This document shows, piece after piece, positions 22,968 through 34,455 of a stretch of 64,000 bases of DNA. This DNA comes from Oidiodendron maius Zn. Taxonomy: Eukaryota; Ascomycota; Leotiomycetes; Myxotrichaceae. The position numbers and the translations under genes are program-made. The stretch covers positions 1,282,803 to 1,346,802 of the forward strand of contig KN832880.1 in assembly GCA_000827325.1 (NCBI GenBank). Direction: 5' to 3'. A model generated the notes under the pieces. That model was not told the origin of the DNA. It saw nothing but the letters and a program-made list of their open reading frames with translations, and did not search any database. Numbering within the stretch: the stretch's first letter is position 1; each line of letters opens with the position of its first letter.

Positions 22968-23914
22968 ATGTCTTCCTCGACGAACAACAATTTCCTGCTC
23001 GACGAAGTCTTCAATGTCAAAGGAAAAGTAAGTTTGAATGATACTATATTGTATTGTACGAATTTTCGCCGTCATATCACTAACTTCATTAGGTTGCGCT
23101 TATCACTGGCGGTGGTAGTGGCATTGGATTGATGGCTACTCAAGCCCTAGCTGTAAATGGTGCTAAAGTCTATATTGTCGGTAGGACGAGTGAGAAGCTC
23201 GATACCGTTGTAAAGACACACGGACAGAATATTTCTGGCGAGATCATTCCAATCACTGCTGACATCACATCGAAAATTGAGATTTCAAAGCTAGTTAAGG
23301 AGATTGAATCTCGAGAGAGGTGTCTCTGTATTCTCATCAACAATGCTGGCATTTCAGGCAGCACGCTGCAAACTGAAGCTAAATCCGCCGAAGAAATGAA
23401 GAAGCATCTTTTCGACGATGAAAGTTCTACGTTTGAGGATTGGTGTAACACGTATCGCACCAATGTCCCACAGCTGTTCTTTATGACAGCAGCATTTCTT
23501 CCTCTGCTCCAAAAAGCATCGGAAGACCAACATGGATATTCTGCAACCGTAATCAACATCTCCTCTATCTCCGGGATTGTCCAGTCTTCACAGCATCACT
23601 TTGGATACAATGCTAGTAAAGCTGCCGCAATTCACTTGACTAAACTTTTGGCCTCCGAAGTCGCGAATAACGGATTGAAAGTCAGAATTAACAGTATCGC
23701 TCCTGGAGTATTCCCGAGTGAGATGACCGCTGGTAGGAGTGGCGAAGACCAGAAGAGCCATATTGAGAAGGAGAAGTACGAGAAGGTTCCTGCGAGACGT
23801 CCGGGGAAGGATCAAGATATGGCCGGAGCTGTACTCTTTGCGGCTACAAACCAGTACTTAAATGGTCAAACAGTCTCTGTAGATGGTGGATATTTATTGC
23901 ATGCTGGTGCTTGA
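22968..23914 (+). CDS. Short-chain dehydrogenase/reductase (SDR)
   Basis: 293 residues in two exons (22968-23027 and 23093-23914; intron 23028-23092 with GTAAGT and CACTAAC branch). NAD(P)-dependent oxidoreductase with a Rossmann fold. The TGGGSGIG cofactor motif starts at residue 25. NNAGISG is the structural NAG motif. A catalytic Ser lies in ISSISG and the YNASK Tyr-Lys pair near residue 210. The C-terminus YLNGQTVSVDGGYLL is standard for classical SDRs. The cofactor preference cannot be read for sure; GRTSEK after beta-2 fits NADP(H). Cytosolic. The substrate is unknown and there is no cluster partner. Confidence 0.9.
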
Positions 23915-24301
23915 GGCAAATGGCATATAAAATTCGCCTGCAATATTACGTACCATAAAAGTGATTTATTCACAACCTTGCCCATATTTAAGATTGATGA
24001 ACTTTAGCCTCGGGAGTCCTATATCTTCATCTTGATCGTAGCTGTGCCGTATCTAGGCCTCGTGGGGGCAAGGGCAATAGGTATCGCTTCCTTAGTAGAG
24101 TTTCTAGCAAAGCGACACTTGGTATAGGCATATGCTAGTGGATATTTATAAGACTTAATGCGTAAATGGGAATAACGTGTAGTTCCTATCTGTTAACCAG
24201 TATAGCGGCCTTCCGCATGAAAATGATTTTGTAATAAAGTCGGTAATAACCTCGCCTAGGCTAAGAATCTACTGTACCATATTGTTGGAGTTTTTCCATA
24301 T
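23915..24301. other. Intergenic, former 3' flank of the bli-3-like gene
   Basis: No gene was seen. Its right edge is the original sequence downstream of the bli-3-like gene before transposon insertion: read on the - strand from the target TA, about ten more codons precede a TAG. Confidence 0.5.
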
Positions 24302-24303
24302 TA

Positions 24304-26197
24304 CAGTAATCTCTGGATAATACGGAACACTAATATTTAAGGATTATTTCCGGTTAATAGAGAGTTCCGTATATTCAAGAGTATGACTAATCTAATCCCC
24401 CCCCCTTTTTTTACCCCTAACCTAGCCAACCAGTCAGATTCGACTGCTTCTTTAAGTTGGTCTTTTCGGCCTATAAGATCCGTGACTCCTTCTATAACTG
24501 GGCTATTAGGTCCTGATTAGCCAGCTGATCCCTTTGCTCCTAGTATAGTTTTAGAGTATTTAATACTGCAATTGCTTCAGATACTGAGACCTTAGCCACC
24601 TCCTCAACACTGACCTCTTGATCATCCTGGAGGGAGTAATACGCTATAATCTGATCAGTTATATCCTCTTCTGAATCAACTATCCTTTCGTCCTCTATAT
24701 AGATAAAGCTCCTTATATCCGCTGGCTCCTTAATCCTTTAATCAGAAGTAGCCAGAGAGCTAGCCATGCCTTGAATTTCCTGGATTAATTTAAGAGATTC
24801 AGCCCAGTAGCTATTATTTTCAGGCCCTTCTTTAACCTCATGAACCCCTCTAAACCCCTTTTGCTAGCACCTAGTTATTACAGTCGAATCAACAGACTCC
24901 CAGGCTTGAATACTCTATTCAATAGCCTATAAAACATGGTATGTCTTAGTATAATCCCTTCCAGTATTGAATTCAGTTATAAGAAACTATAAAAGCTGCT
25001 TCTTTATATAACACTTCCAGTTCTGAATAATCCCTTAATCCAATAGTTGAAAGAGAAACGTTGTTTTAGCTGGAAACTACTCAATTCAAGTCTATTTAAG
25101 TGGCTGCTCCTTAAGTAATTTAACTGTAGCTTTATAGGCACTAAAGTTATCTATTAAAAGAAGTACAGGCTTTTGAGCCCTCTTGTTAAACCACCTTAAC
25201 CACTTAGCTATAATTATATAGGTTATCTAAGCAGTTGAATTTACCCTCCAAAAAAAGCCCTTGTTCTTAGTATTCTTGATATGATTTTAAGTAAAACAAT
25301 ACAGCCTTTAAGCCTTGCTAATAAACTAGAGAGGGAGCTTATTACTACTATCCTTATTACAGTAAAGGTTAGCTATAATGCAAGTTTTATTAACCCTCTT
25401 ACTAGTAGAGGTTATTATAAGGCCTAAATTAGGAAGCCTTTTCTAAAGAAATCCAGTCTTATCTACATTATAGGTATTGCTAGCTAAATATTCAGCCTTA
25501 ATTAACTGAATACGCTTTATCTAAGTGATAATATCCTCAGTTATTTCAACTAAAGAGGCTTCACCTACCTTCCTGTAGCAGTGGAAGTTATATCTATTCT
25601 TGAATCCACTTAGCCAGCCCTTGCTCTAACCTGGACACTCCAATCCTTGATATTTAGGGAGCCTTTACCAGAATTCAGAAGCCTTTAGCCTTAAGAGATT
25701 GCCTGAAATAATGCTATAAATCTGATCAAATTATACTGCCTAATTATTTAGGGCCTTCTCAAGTGTATTCTACTTTGTAGTCCTTGAGTTCTTTGCCTTT
25801 AGATCAACTTGATCAGAATCAAGGTAACTATTCTTTACTGAAAGGATATCATATACAGTTAAAGAGCTTAAATGATGTCTATATTCAGTATACCACCAAG
25901 CAGATATATCTGCAAGAGTCTTCTTTAGGCCAGGTATATAATACCAGGTATATAAAGCCTTCTTTTGAGCGTTAGTAATACCAATTCGAGGCCGCTTAGC
26001 CACTGGAACAGCTAGAAAAGACATAATTAATAAGAAAAAAGGACTCTTTTTAATCCGGAAATACTAGAAAAAGTGTTCCAGTTACGGTAAAAAGAGAGTT
26101 TCCGGATATTTGCCCTGAAAAATCAAATTTTTCCGGGTATTTTCCGGGTAAACGAGAGTTCCGGACTAACCAGTTCCGGATTAGAAAGAGATTACTG
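24304..26197 (-). mobile_element. Fot1/pogo-like DNA transposon (decayed)
   Basis: 1894-bp element flanked by a TA duplication (24302-24303 and 26198-26199). The terminal inverted repeats begin CAGTAATCTCT on both sides, with imperfect matching continuing for about 25 bp to CGGAAC. A second GAGAGTTCCG motif lies further in at each end. The transposase lies on the - strand from 26024. Its start, KRPRIGITNAQKKALYTWYY, is a CENP-B-like helix-turn-helix, and the DDE core is visible as YNVDKTGFL (about 25445-25475) and LLLIDNFSAYKA (about 25139-25175). Many stops, the high AT content and the TA-rich substitutions suggest RIP-like mutation. The element is non-autonomous now. Its insertion trims the bli-3-like gene. 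Confidence 0.92.
25770..26024 (-). pseudogene. N-terminal part of Fot1-like transposase
   Basis: 84-codon open part of the broken transposase, containing the CENP-B-like DNA-binding start. Downstream the frame is closed by numerous stops and shifts. Confidence 0.85.
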
Positions 26198-26843
26198 TAT
26201 AACCTCCTGTTGGCTCAACTCCCTTAACTTGTTTACTGCAGGCACTTTCCCCGCCACAACGCCCTGTGCCACCCCAGCCGCCTTAGTAAGTGCGTTCTTC
26301 CTCGAAATGGAGTAGGTCGCCGATTTCGTCTGCACCCTGATGATACCAATGCGCGGATCCTCTGGTCCTCCATTGTGTGTTCCGTCACCAAGGTCACCCA
26401 GCCATGCCTTGATCACCGAAGAGTAATATTTTTTCACGACGGAGCGGTCAGTGATAACGGATGCTGTACCAGATATTGAAGCCCACTCCCCAGAGCTGTT
26501 GAGGAAGGCGATATTAACATGCTGGTCCGACTCAATGTCATTAGTTTTGCCGGTTTCAGTGTTTGTATGAAAGATGAGGTCGATACCACCAGATTCCTGG
26601 ATTGGACAATTTTAGCTGGGTGCCAACATTAAATAAGGATAGACATGCCTTGGCAGCCAGAGCCATACACCTCGAGACAAGATCCCCGGTGCGACCGTCT
26701 CTCGTAGTCATCATGCTAAATTTGCAGGCCGATGCAAACTCGCTTAGGCCCTCTACCTTATCCTGGATAGATGCTTCATCCAGGTTCTTTGCTTTGTAAG
26801 GATCCGGTGGTATTTCACCGGTGTCTGCATTTGAGAAGGACAT
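26192..26843 (-). CDS. bli-3: bli-3-like FMN-binding split-barrel protein, 3' end altered by transposon
   Basis: 199 residues as it stands, in two exons (26843-26649 and 26596-26192). The family is the pyridoxamine-phosphate-oxidase-like split barrel known in Neurospora as blue-light-inducible bli-3. Features: start MSFSNADTG, FSMMTTRDGRTGDLVSRCMAL, IDLIFHTNTETGKTNDIES, NIAFLNSSGEWASISG, KAWLGDLGDGTHNGGPEDPR and RIGIIRVQTKSATY. The intron 26597-26648 starts GCATGT, so it is a GC-AG intron, and no GT alternative keeps the frame. The Fot1-like element inserted into the last codons. The TA target plus the repeat end reads ATA CAG TAA, so the stop codon comes from the transposon. The barrel is complete, so the protein is probably still functional. 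Confidence 0.85.
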
Positions 26844-27856
26844 TTTGGATACCTTAATTAATGGCCTGTGACTCTGTTCGCTATTTTTGAGATACCGATG
26901 GATTGTTTTTGGATAACGAGTTTGATTAGTCAAGAGGCGTGTGTGAGCAATTTAAGGTAATATATATAGATTCGTGTAGCTGATGTGAGGCGAATTTGAA
27001 GTAGCACCAAATTATTGAGCTGATACTGTATATCTATATAGTCGACACTGCTTCTTGGCTAGGGATATTGCGAGGAATAGACATTCTCCTACGTCACATT
27101 ACGTAGGGGCTCGGTAAAATGGGTGAACTTTTCGAGTTTCTTCAACCGAAGAAAACCTAGTACAGTTATGTGTGAAATTGGCGTCCTGTCCTCAAACTCT
27201 TAAGAAATATTATAAGCGCACGGGAATGCGTATTAATTTTTATCCGCACGTCGTATTTCACGGTACTTTATGGGACCTAAAAGGGCCAGCGCCTGAATAG
27301 GCAGAAAGGCAGGAATGGAAGGCGACTGCTCACTCGCGCCATAACCGCCTTTAACCCATCAACGGCTCGACCACAATGCGCCAAATCTCGCGCTCTCCAA
27401 GCATGTTCTGATTCAGAACATAATCAGTAGTAAGTAACAGATGCTAACGGAATCGGCTTCCGCTTTAGAACACTTTCAGATTATGTGCTCAGCGAATGCA
27501 AAGGTGCTTCCCTTTCATGCCTAGCAAGTCGTCCCAGGGTAATAATAAGCCACGAAGATCTTGAAAAGCGCTGTACACGCAAGACTACAGTAAACTCCGC
27601 GGTTCCCTGTTTTGTATTCTTAAACTCCTGCTTTTTTCTAGACACTCGCCCTTCGGCTCTTAAATGGTTGCTAGGCAAATATCTTTCTACAGTATGTATT
27701 ACGTTATGCATGGAATGGTTCTGACCAATCTAGAACACACTAGAAATCAAGTGACAATTATAGATTATTATAAAGGCATATGTTCCCCGAGACCCTCTAT
27801 GAAATAGAGATATAAAGAATAATATATATTATATGTATATAATGCTTTTATCTATG
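26844..27856. other. Intergenic
   Basis: Upstream of the bli-3-like gene and downstream of the HET-NACHT-WD40 gene. No feature was recognised. About 27780-27850 is AT-rich. Confidence 0.5.
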
Positions 27857-30800
27857 CTACTCCGATATAAGCTTTGGACCTTCCTTGAATCCGAGCAGAG
27901 AAATCCCTCCGGATGAGTGTCCTAATACAATGCTTTGGTTCCAGACAGCTTCACAAGTCGGTCGATAACCAGGAGGAAGCCAGACAAGATTTGACTTTCC
28001 TTCCGCTACCCAATTATTTGATACAAATAAAGTATGCGGAATGCTGCTGCCTTGTGCAATTCCTTGTGCCATTGGGCTGACCGAGTTAGAATGGCCCTCA
28101 AGTGGGTGCAGCACTGCTCCCGTCGCTGCATCCCAGAGCCGCACTGTCTCGTCAATCGACCTGGACACCACCTGCCTGCCGTCTGGCGAGAAGGCCACTG
28201 AGTTGACCCAGTCCGAGTGGCCCTTGAGTGTCTGCAGCGCCGCTCCTGTAGCCGCATCCCAGAGCCGCACTGTCTCGTCAATCGACCTGGACACCACCTG
28301 CCTGCCGTCTGGCGAGAAGGCCACTGAGTTGACCGGGCTTGAGTGGCCCTTGAGCGTCTGCAGCGCCGCTCCTGTAGCCGCATCCCAGAGCCGCACTATC
28401 TCATCGTCTGACCCTGACACCACCTGCCTGCCGTCTGGCGAGAAGGCCACTGAGTTGACCGGGCTTGAGTGGCCCTTGAGTGTCTGCAGCGCCGCTCCTG
28501 TAGCCGCATCCCAGAGCCGCACTGTCTCATCGTCTGACCCGGAAACCACCTGCCTGCCGTCCGCCGAGAAGGCCACTGAGTTGACACAGCCTAAGTGACC
28601 CTCGAGCGTCTGCAGGGTAGCGCTCCAATCGGCTTGCACCTTTGGTTTTGTTTGGATCCAAGCTGGGATACACTTCTTGAATCGTTTCTGAATGATACTC
28701 TTTTCTGGGGCAAAGATAAGGGCCGAACAGTATATTTGGAGAGGGGCTTGTTCAATTACCCATCGGTTATATAGGACGAATCGTTTTGCATCATGGACGA
28801 ACATATATAGACTAGGGCATTGATCTGCCTTATAATAGATTAGTCAAGTTTCCTTTATATATATACTATATAAAAAAAGCCTACTGGAATTTTAGTCTCT
28901 AAAGAGAGTAGCGCGCGAATCCCTTCAGAAGTCTTCCCTATCCAGCTGAGAGCCTCAAGCCAGTGGAGAAGATGCACCTGGAGAAATTTATGGACTTGGC
29001 CGCTATCGAAAAGCTGAGCTTCACTCTTGTGGAGATGCTGAATCCAGTAGAGACATGCGTACCTAACCTCTGGAGGAAGGCATTGCTCTATTTTACTACC
29101 CTCTATGTCCGCTACAAGTGTGCCGGGCACCTCTTGTCTGCAAATATCTTGCTTGAGACAGCTTGATATAAGCCGGATACAGTTGTCTGCTAGTGTTTGA
29201 TGTGCGTGCCTCTCGTCAACCCAGAAATTTGAATCACGGTACCTCTCTTTATTAAGCAAGAAGTCGCGAAATGAAGGATGATGTAGACGGAGAGGGAGAG
29301 TTTGATCCTTCGGGATATCTAAGATAGCATGAAGATCCTCTAGCACCGGGCCAATGTCCTGATTAGGAAGATATAGTAATCTAGTAAGAGCGTCGACAGA
29401 AAGGGGAGAGGATAAGGTAACAATACTCCCAAGAAATTCTCTTAGTATATTATATAAATCTTCTTTTTCTTGTTCTGTATAATGCTGGTGAATAGAGTTT
29501 TTAAGGACAGTAAGGTAGATCTCGCTGAGGTGATTTTCTGGTGTAGCAACAGACTTATCGCCTTTAAGTATCATATTAAGTCGTCTCGGAACAAATCGTC
29601 GGCCTTCACGAATAAAGCGACATGCAGTTGCGGCCCATATGAACAAGCCGCTAGCCTGCTGGACTAACAGCCGGATGACTGGCTCACCTGGCCAGCTAGC
29701 TTCAAGACCCCATTCCTGTCCAATCGATCTTAGTTCATAATCTAGGAAAGTAGAAATATCCTGGTCCACAATAGCCGCTTCTATGTTATGAAGGATGAAG
29801 TCATGGCGCTCAACATCTGGAATCCTGCGGAAACTGTGTCGGATTGGAATTTCTGGTCTGCTTGTAATTAGCACCCGTACTCGAACCTTCAGTAGTCGAG
29901 CCTCAGCTAAGAGTTGCAGAATTATCCGAATGTGGCCTTCATTATCACACTCGTCAAGGGCATCTACTACAAGCACGTACGAGGCTAGAAAGGAGCCTTC
30001 AAGCCTCGATAACGGACGGAAGACAAGCTGACGCCACTGATCAGAGAGAGACTGGCTTGCAATATCATTTTGCTCCGTAATAGCATCGGAAATAAATCGC
30101 TGGATTTGTGGTATATTGCATGCAAGCTGTGCGGCAAAACTTGTAAAGAACTTGCCAGCATGGCTGATATCTCCACCACCTCTTGAGAAGAAGAAGCTGG
30201 CCCCAAGGCGTTTTTGGTCAAAGTATCTGCGGGCGACAGTCCGCGCAACTGTCGACTTTCCTGTGCCGGCTAAGCCATTTAACCAGAAGATACACCGCTC
30301 ATCTTCTCCATCAGCCCAGTTGTATATCTCTTGTAGTAGGTCAACTCGGGTGTCGGGGAGGCAGATAGGTGCATGTTGATTGTTGTATGAATTGAACGGC
30401 GCATCAGCAGCAGACGGTAGACGATCGAGTCCTAAGTTGTTAGTCAAGGTTCGCTCGGATAGCTATACAAATCAAAGTTGGGCATTTACCCTTTGAAGGT
30501 TTGTTAATCTCCTCCTTGAGCCGGTTTAATGCATTATCTCTCCCTTCGCCATATATAAGCGGCATATAGACATCAAATATGCCTAGTAACGAGTATGCCT
30601 GGTCTTCTTCGCGTGCGGTCTGGCGATTTTCTGCCCATAATAAACGCTCTTCGACTCCGAACTGAGATAGAGGGGCTCCGTGAATCGCTGAAACCGCAAT
30701 CCCAGTTATATCGTGGATTTGTCGCTCTAGGGATTTCTTATCGCCTAGTCGCTTGCCCTCATGGGAGAAGAATTCAACTGAGCTAGGGGCAAGGAGTTCT

Positions 30801-31231
30801 TGAAGGGTCCAACCCCGGGTAAACCATCTGCTTGCGCGAAAAGCTGATTCCCAAGCAAGCTCGGATTGTAAAGCACCTCTTTTCCGCTTGGCTGTTGAAA
30901 CATCCGATAGATAGACGTAGCATTTGACCGCATTCTGGTACCAGCGGAACATTGAAGTGATGGCCTCTTGAAGCTCGACAGCATTGGATTTGTCGATACA
31001 GCAGGTGTCCACCCAGAAGTATTGCAAGCCGTCACGCTTAGCCTGTTCTCCGCAGAACTGTATCTTGCTGTATCCCGCCATTTTCGTGCCAGTACCATCC
31101 ATAAGATCTGCCAAGGTGACCTCCTCCGGTCCCCATCTGTGCGAAAGTATAGCATACTGCTCGGGAATGTCGTCGCCAAAGAACTGGGTCAGGCTGAACT
31201 CGCCATCGTTATTGTATGCTAGTAGACGCAT
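27857..31231 (-). CDS. HET-NACHT-WD40 STAND receptor (HNWD/het-d,e-like)
   Basis: About 1086 residues in three exons (31231-30490, 30431-28885, 28828-27857). The HET effector domain, residues about 20-170, carries AILSHRWG, FWVDTCCIDK, RWFTRGWTLQELLAP. The NACHT NTPase follows with Walker A GLAGTGKST at 300-308 and Walker B-like VLVVDALDECD. The last intron (28829-28884) was placed so the protein reads DQCPSLYMFVHDAKRFVLYN, the usual link to the repeats. The C-terminus has four full 42-residue WD repeats plus a partial one, 126 bp each and nearly identical in DNA. The last repeat decays into SVSPMAQGI. In this family the repeats recognise non-self effectors, oligomerise the NACHT and trigger HET-mediated cell death. 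The specificity is unknown. The gene looks intact. Confidence 0.92.
28110..28610 (-). repeat. Four near-identical 126-bp WD40 repeats
   Basis: Period of 126 bp, seen as the recurring CCGTCTGGCGAGAAGGCC at about 28177, 28303, 28429 and (variant) 28558 in + orientation. Differences between repeats concentrate in a few codons after GHS and around VVSG/RS-D/I-DE. This pattern is known for the polymorphic repeats of HNWD genes, where concerted evolution and diversifying selection meet. Confidence 0.9.
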
Positions 31232-33003
31232 TAATCAGACTGGATTTCGAATATTTCGGAAGCGTTCTCAGTAATATTTGTCATAAGGTCCGTATGCATA
31301 CGTGGTTATTTGTTAAGTTGTGTGCGTTCATGTCGACAGAGCTGAACGACAGCCTCGCGGCGATGGTGGGACTGATGGATACTCTGATTCTTAGGCAGAT
31401 AATCAGGTACGGAGAAAGCCAGCTAGCCATAATAGCTCTAGTAGGAAGCATAGTCACGTGCCTGTCCGAAGATAAAAGCGGGCGGTGTCCTTGTGCCACC
31501 CGTTCTCCATCTTCCCCTGACATCTTACCTTGTTCCGTAGCGACGTGTTAATCGCCACCCCCGCTTCTGCTCGTATCAACCTGACGATGGGCGTGGATGA
31601 TTCCCAGATAATTCGTCCAGTGACGATGAGATTGAGCCTCAGCCTCGCAATACATCTAGTTCCCACAGCGAACCCGCTAGTGGCGCGCCGGGCCTTCAGC
31701 GGAGCCGGCTGCAATCCGCCCCCATAACACCTGCCATTCGTGCCGTATGCGACTGGGATCCAGACCGGTCGTATGGCGAACAGCCGCCACCTTCTTGTAT
31801 GCACTATATAATGGAATGGAAGCTGACATTGAACAAGAGAGTAGTCGCGAAGCAAACAGAGGATGACCTTGTGCTGGCCCCAAGCTACTTCTGAAACGAG
31901 GAGCTATCGTCAAAGATTGCAGATATTGTAAAGTCGTCGGGTAAGCCTTATAAGTCTGACGCAACGCTTGTCTAGCGATCTTATAGTCTCCTTCGCCAGG
32001 CCAATTAAACATTTCTAGATTTAATACGAAAAGACTGAGCTTCTCAAGGATCTCGGAACGTGGCAACTGCATAGAACGAAGTATGGTCTGTAAGTGGATT
32101 GACAACACCAGAGAAGCTCAATCGTCAGGACACCAGCAGCTAGCAAGCCGATATGTTATAGCTATATTTGAAGAATCGTATTAACTATACAAATGCTAAC
32201 TTATATCCGTGCCAAACTAAAAATCGGTCTTTCTAGCGCGAGCTTTCTTTGCTATCGTAATATATAGTAAATTGATAATCTCGATTAATATATAGACGGG
32301 AGCCTTTAATCCATCACCTGTGCGCTTAACGAGAGTCTGCTAGAGGAAGAAGTCTGCATAGATAAACTCTAGGTATACAGATTTAGTAGGAAAATTTGGG
32401 TTGCTCTAGGATTGAATATCTAAAAGAAGACAAGGATTAGATCTGGTCCGAATTGGCGGCCGAGATATTCAACGAGCCCAGCATTGTCATGGCGCAGAGC
32501 GGGCAGCAACAGGATTTTTCTTTCTTTAGTATACCGATGAGCACGTCCAGCAGCAAGAGGAAAGCCGTAAGAAGCTGCAGGCGAAGGGCAGTAATGCGAT
32601 CTGCTACTTGTATTAGCGACAGGTGTAAGGACTTCTATTACAATCTAATCTCCCGTCTTTGTCAACAGTGCATCTTATAACCAGCATATCTGCCGTTACG
32701 ACGAACATAGTTGCATCGCCCAACGCCCATGCAGTCCACATCAGCAATGGGCTCTTTGTGTTTCAGACGCAGTTCATCCATTGACGGGCCCACGGACGGG
32801 TCATTTCAGTAACATCACATTTTCAGTAAGGACGAGGGTGTGGTATAGTTCCAACAGTCACTTTCTCAGGGACCAAGGAAAATCAGTGTTGAGGTGTCTC
32901 ACGTGGGTCAGTACTATGGCAGGAATATCCTGCGTCTCTATATAGCATGTAAAATACAGTGTGTTTCTACCTTATTCCAGACTGTCTCGCCATTTTGGAA
33001 ATT
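31232..33003. other. Gene-poor stretch with coding-like debris
   Basis: Includes the 5' flank of the HET-NACHT-WD40 gene, a coding-like - strand piece (31880-32108, separate entry) and an AT-rich stretch at about 32130-32440. On the + strand about 32445-32620 is a weak open frame with KKLQAKGSNAICYL in a second frame. Nothing was recognised with confidence. Confidence 0.4.
31880..32108 (-). pseudogene. Coding-like C-terminal fragment, possible fungal TF
   Basis: Minus-strand frame with QLPRSEILEKLSLFVLNLEM and FNWPGEGDYKIARQALRQ looks like a real helical segment, reminiscent of the C-terminal end of fungal Zn2Cys6 regulators. No zinc cluster or other exon is near. Probably a relic. Confidence 0.3.
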
Positions 33004-34455
33004 CTACGATTTTACAATTGGAGGAATCATGGTCGAGTAGAACCACGATGCAAACTTCACGCTAGGCTCATCAATCAGCCGCGTGATAACCTCTCCCATC
33101 CAGAGTGTGAAAGGTAGGAGGATTAAATGCGGCAGAATGAATGCGATCTCCAGTCCCTGAGGCCCCACCTTTGGTAGGGGAAACCTGTTCACCCAGTTGG
33201 GGATGGCCTGCAGTTCGGCCTCGTGTGCCCAGCCCACCGCTGTGTAGAGTCGGTCGCCGAGAGTCCACAGGATCGGTCCATGGACCAGGTAGAAGGCGTA
33301 TGAGATGCGCCCGAGATGCTGATTGAATCGAGTCTCGAAAAAGGCCTTGAGCCATGGTATCCGTGGGATAGTGGCCACAATAAGGGTCGCGGCCCAGAAT
33401 AAATAGAACCACTTGTAATCAAACACGGCCTGTGGCTTGAGAAAGGAGAGCAAGTACCATCCAGGAGAATCTCGAAGTACCTTTTCATCAAAGTTCACGG
33501 AGGGGACGCCACCAAGGTACGTGCTGATCACAAATAGGGTGTAGAAGATGGCGGTTTTGTATGGCTTCAGTATCGAGACGAAGCTAGGGAGGTTATCGCT
33601 CAGAGCCAGCATATCCAGGTCGTTGATAAGCATCCCTGCCGCGAAGGCAGCACAGTACCAGCCATCTGTAATGTACATGAAGTACCAAATGAGTCCCACC
33701 TCACACATTAGGCGTGCATTCCGCGTACATCTTGAGAACGCCAGGACGGCGGTGTAGATGACGATGGACCCCTTGAACTCGACCGGGATGGACCAGACAT
33801 GGACGTTGTAGGTAAACCAAGGGGAGCCGCCGCCGCTGAAGATAAAGCTGAAGTTCTTAAGCTCCATATACCATTGCCATAACTCGTCACGGTATTTATT
33901 CTCGCGCTTGGCAATGGTCCAAATGTCAAACACATGCCATAAGGTCAGGTAGAGGAGGGTTGTCCCAATCACTGGAAGATAGAGCCGAAGCCACCGTCTA
34001 AATAGTGCCGAGGCCAGGTTGTCGGCCAACTTGGCCTGCTCGCCGGCGTGGATCAGGGACATCGGCTTGGTCGACAGCACATATCCAGAGATCACGAAGA
34101 AGGTGGTTACGGCGTAGTGACCGCCCGTGAAAAAATTCCGGATTCCGGGCAGCGTCGCAAAGTAGTATTTCCCGTCATAGCCCCAGGCGTTTTCCATGTT
34201 GACTTGGCTCACGTCGTGTGCCCACAATTGATGGTGGTGGAAGTAGACCAGGAGAGCCGCAAATCCTCGCAGGCCATCTAGATAGGCGGTGCGCCTCAGT
34301 TGTTTGCGTGGACCGCCCATCTTGACCACCGATCGCGTCACATCCCAGAGCCATCTTATCGCACGACTGGTATAAGAGTGCTTCGATTCAGGTGTAGTTT
34401 CCTCCCAATATCTGCCATTCTCCAAGAGACCGGCGTTTTGTGTTGTTGAAGACAT
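33004..34455 (-). CDS. Acyltransferase 3 family membrane protein
   Basis: 483 residues, intronless. The start at 34455 (MSSTTQ) was preferred over an upstream in-frame TTG. An N-terminal cytosolic tail of about 55 residues is followed by the family opening, AYLDGLRGFAALLVYFHHHQ, with the catalytic-type His pair and RGFAA motif. Then come FFVISGYVLS (motif II), FRRWLRLYLPV, VHVWSIPVEFKGS and a late SYAFYLVHGPILW, which carries the family's H-G-P loop. Ten or so hydrophobic segments. Members transfer acyl, usually acetyl, groups from CoA or a lipid donor onto sugars or other exported molecules. With the two Golgi-type membrane proteins just upstream on the same strand, O-acetylation of a surface glycan is a plausible but unproven role. 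Confidence 0.85.
   Translation of the reverse strand: MSSTTQNAGLLENGRYWEETTPESKHSYTSRAIRWLWDVTRSVVKMGGPRKQLRRTAYLDGLRGFAALLVYFHHHQLWAHDVSQVNMENAWGYDGKYYFATLPGIRNFFTGGHYAVTTFFVISGYVLSTKPMSLIHAGEQAKLADNLASALFRRWLRLYLPVIGTTLLYLTLWHVFDIWTIAKRENKYRDELWQWYMELKNFSFIFSGGGSPWFTYNVHVWSIPVEFKGSIVIYTAVLAFSRCTRNARLMCEVGLIWYFMYITDGWYCAAFAAGMLINDLDMLALSDNLPSFVSILKPYKTAIFYTLFVISTYLGGVPSVNFDEKVLRDSPGWYLLSFLKPQAVFDYKWFYLFWAATLIVATIPRIPWLKAFFETRFNQHLGRISYAFYLVHGPILWTLGDRLYTAVGWAHEAELQAIPNWVNRFPLPKVGPQGLEIAFILPHLILLPFTLWMGEVITRLIDEPSVKFASWFYSTMIPPIVKS

Noticed and set aside
28041-28598. 185-codon + strand frame over the WD repeats
   Set aside because: It is a shadow of the repetitive WD40 codons. The repeated peptide is just the antisense of the 126-bp repeat.
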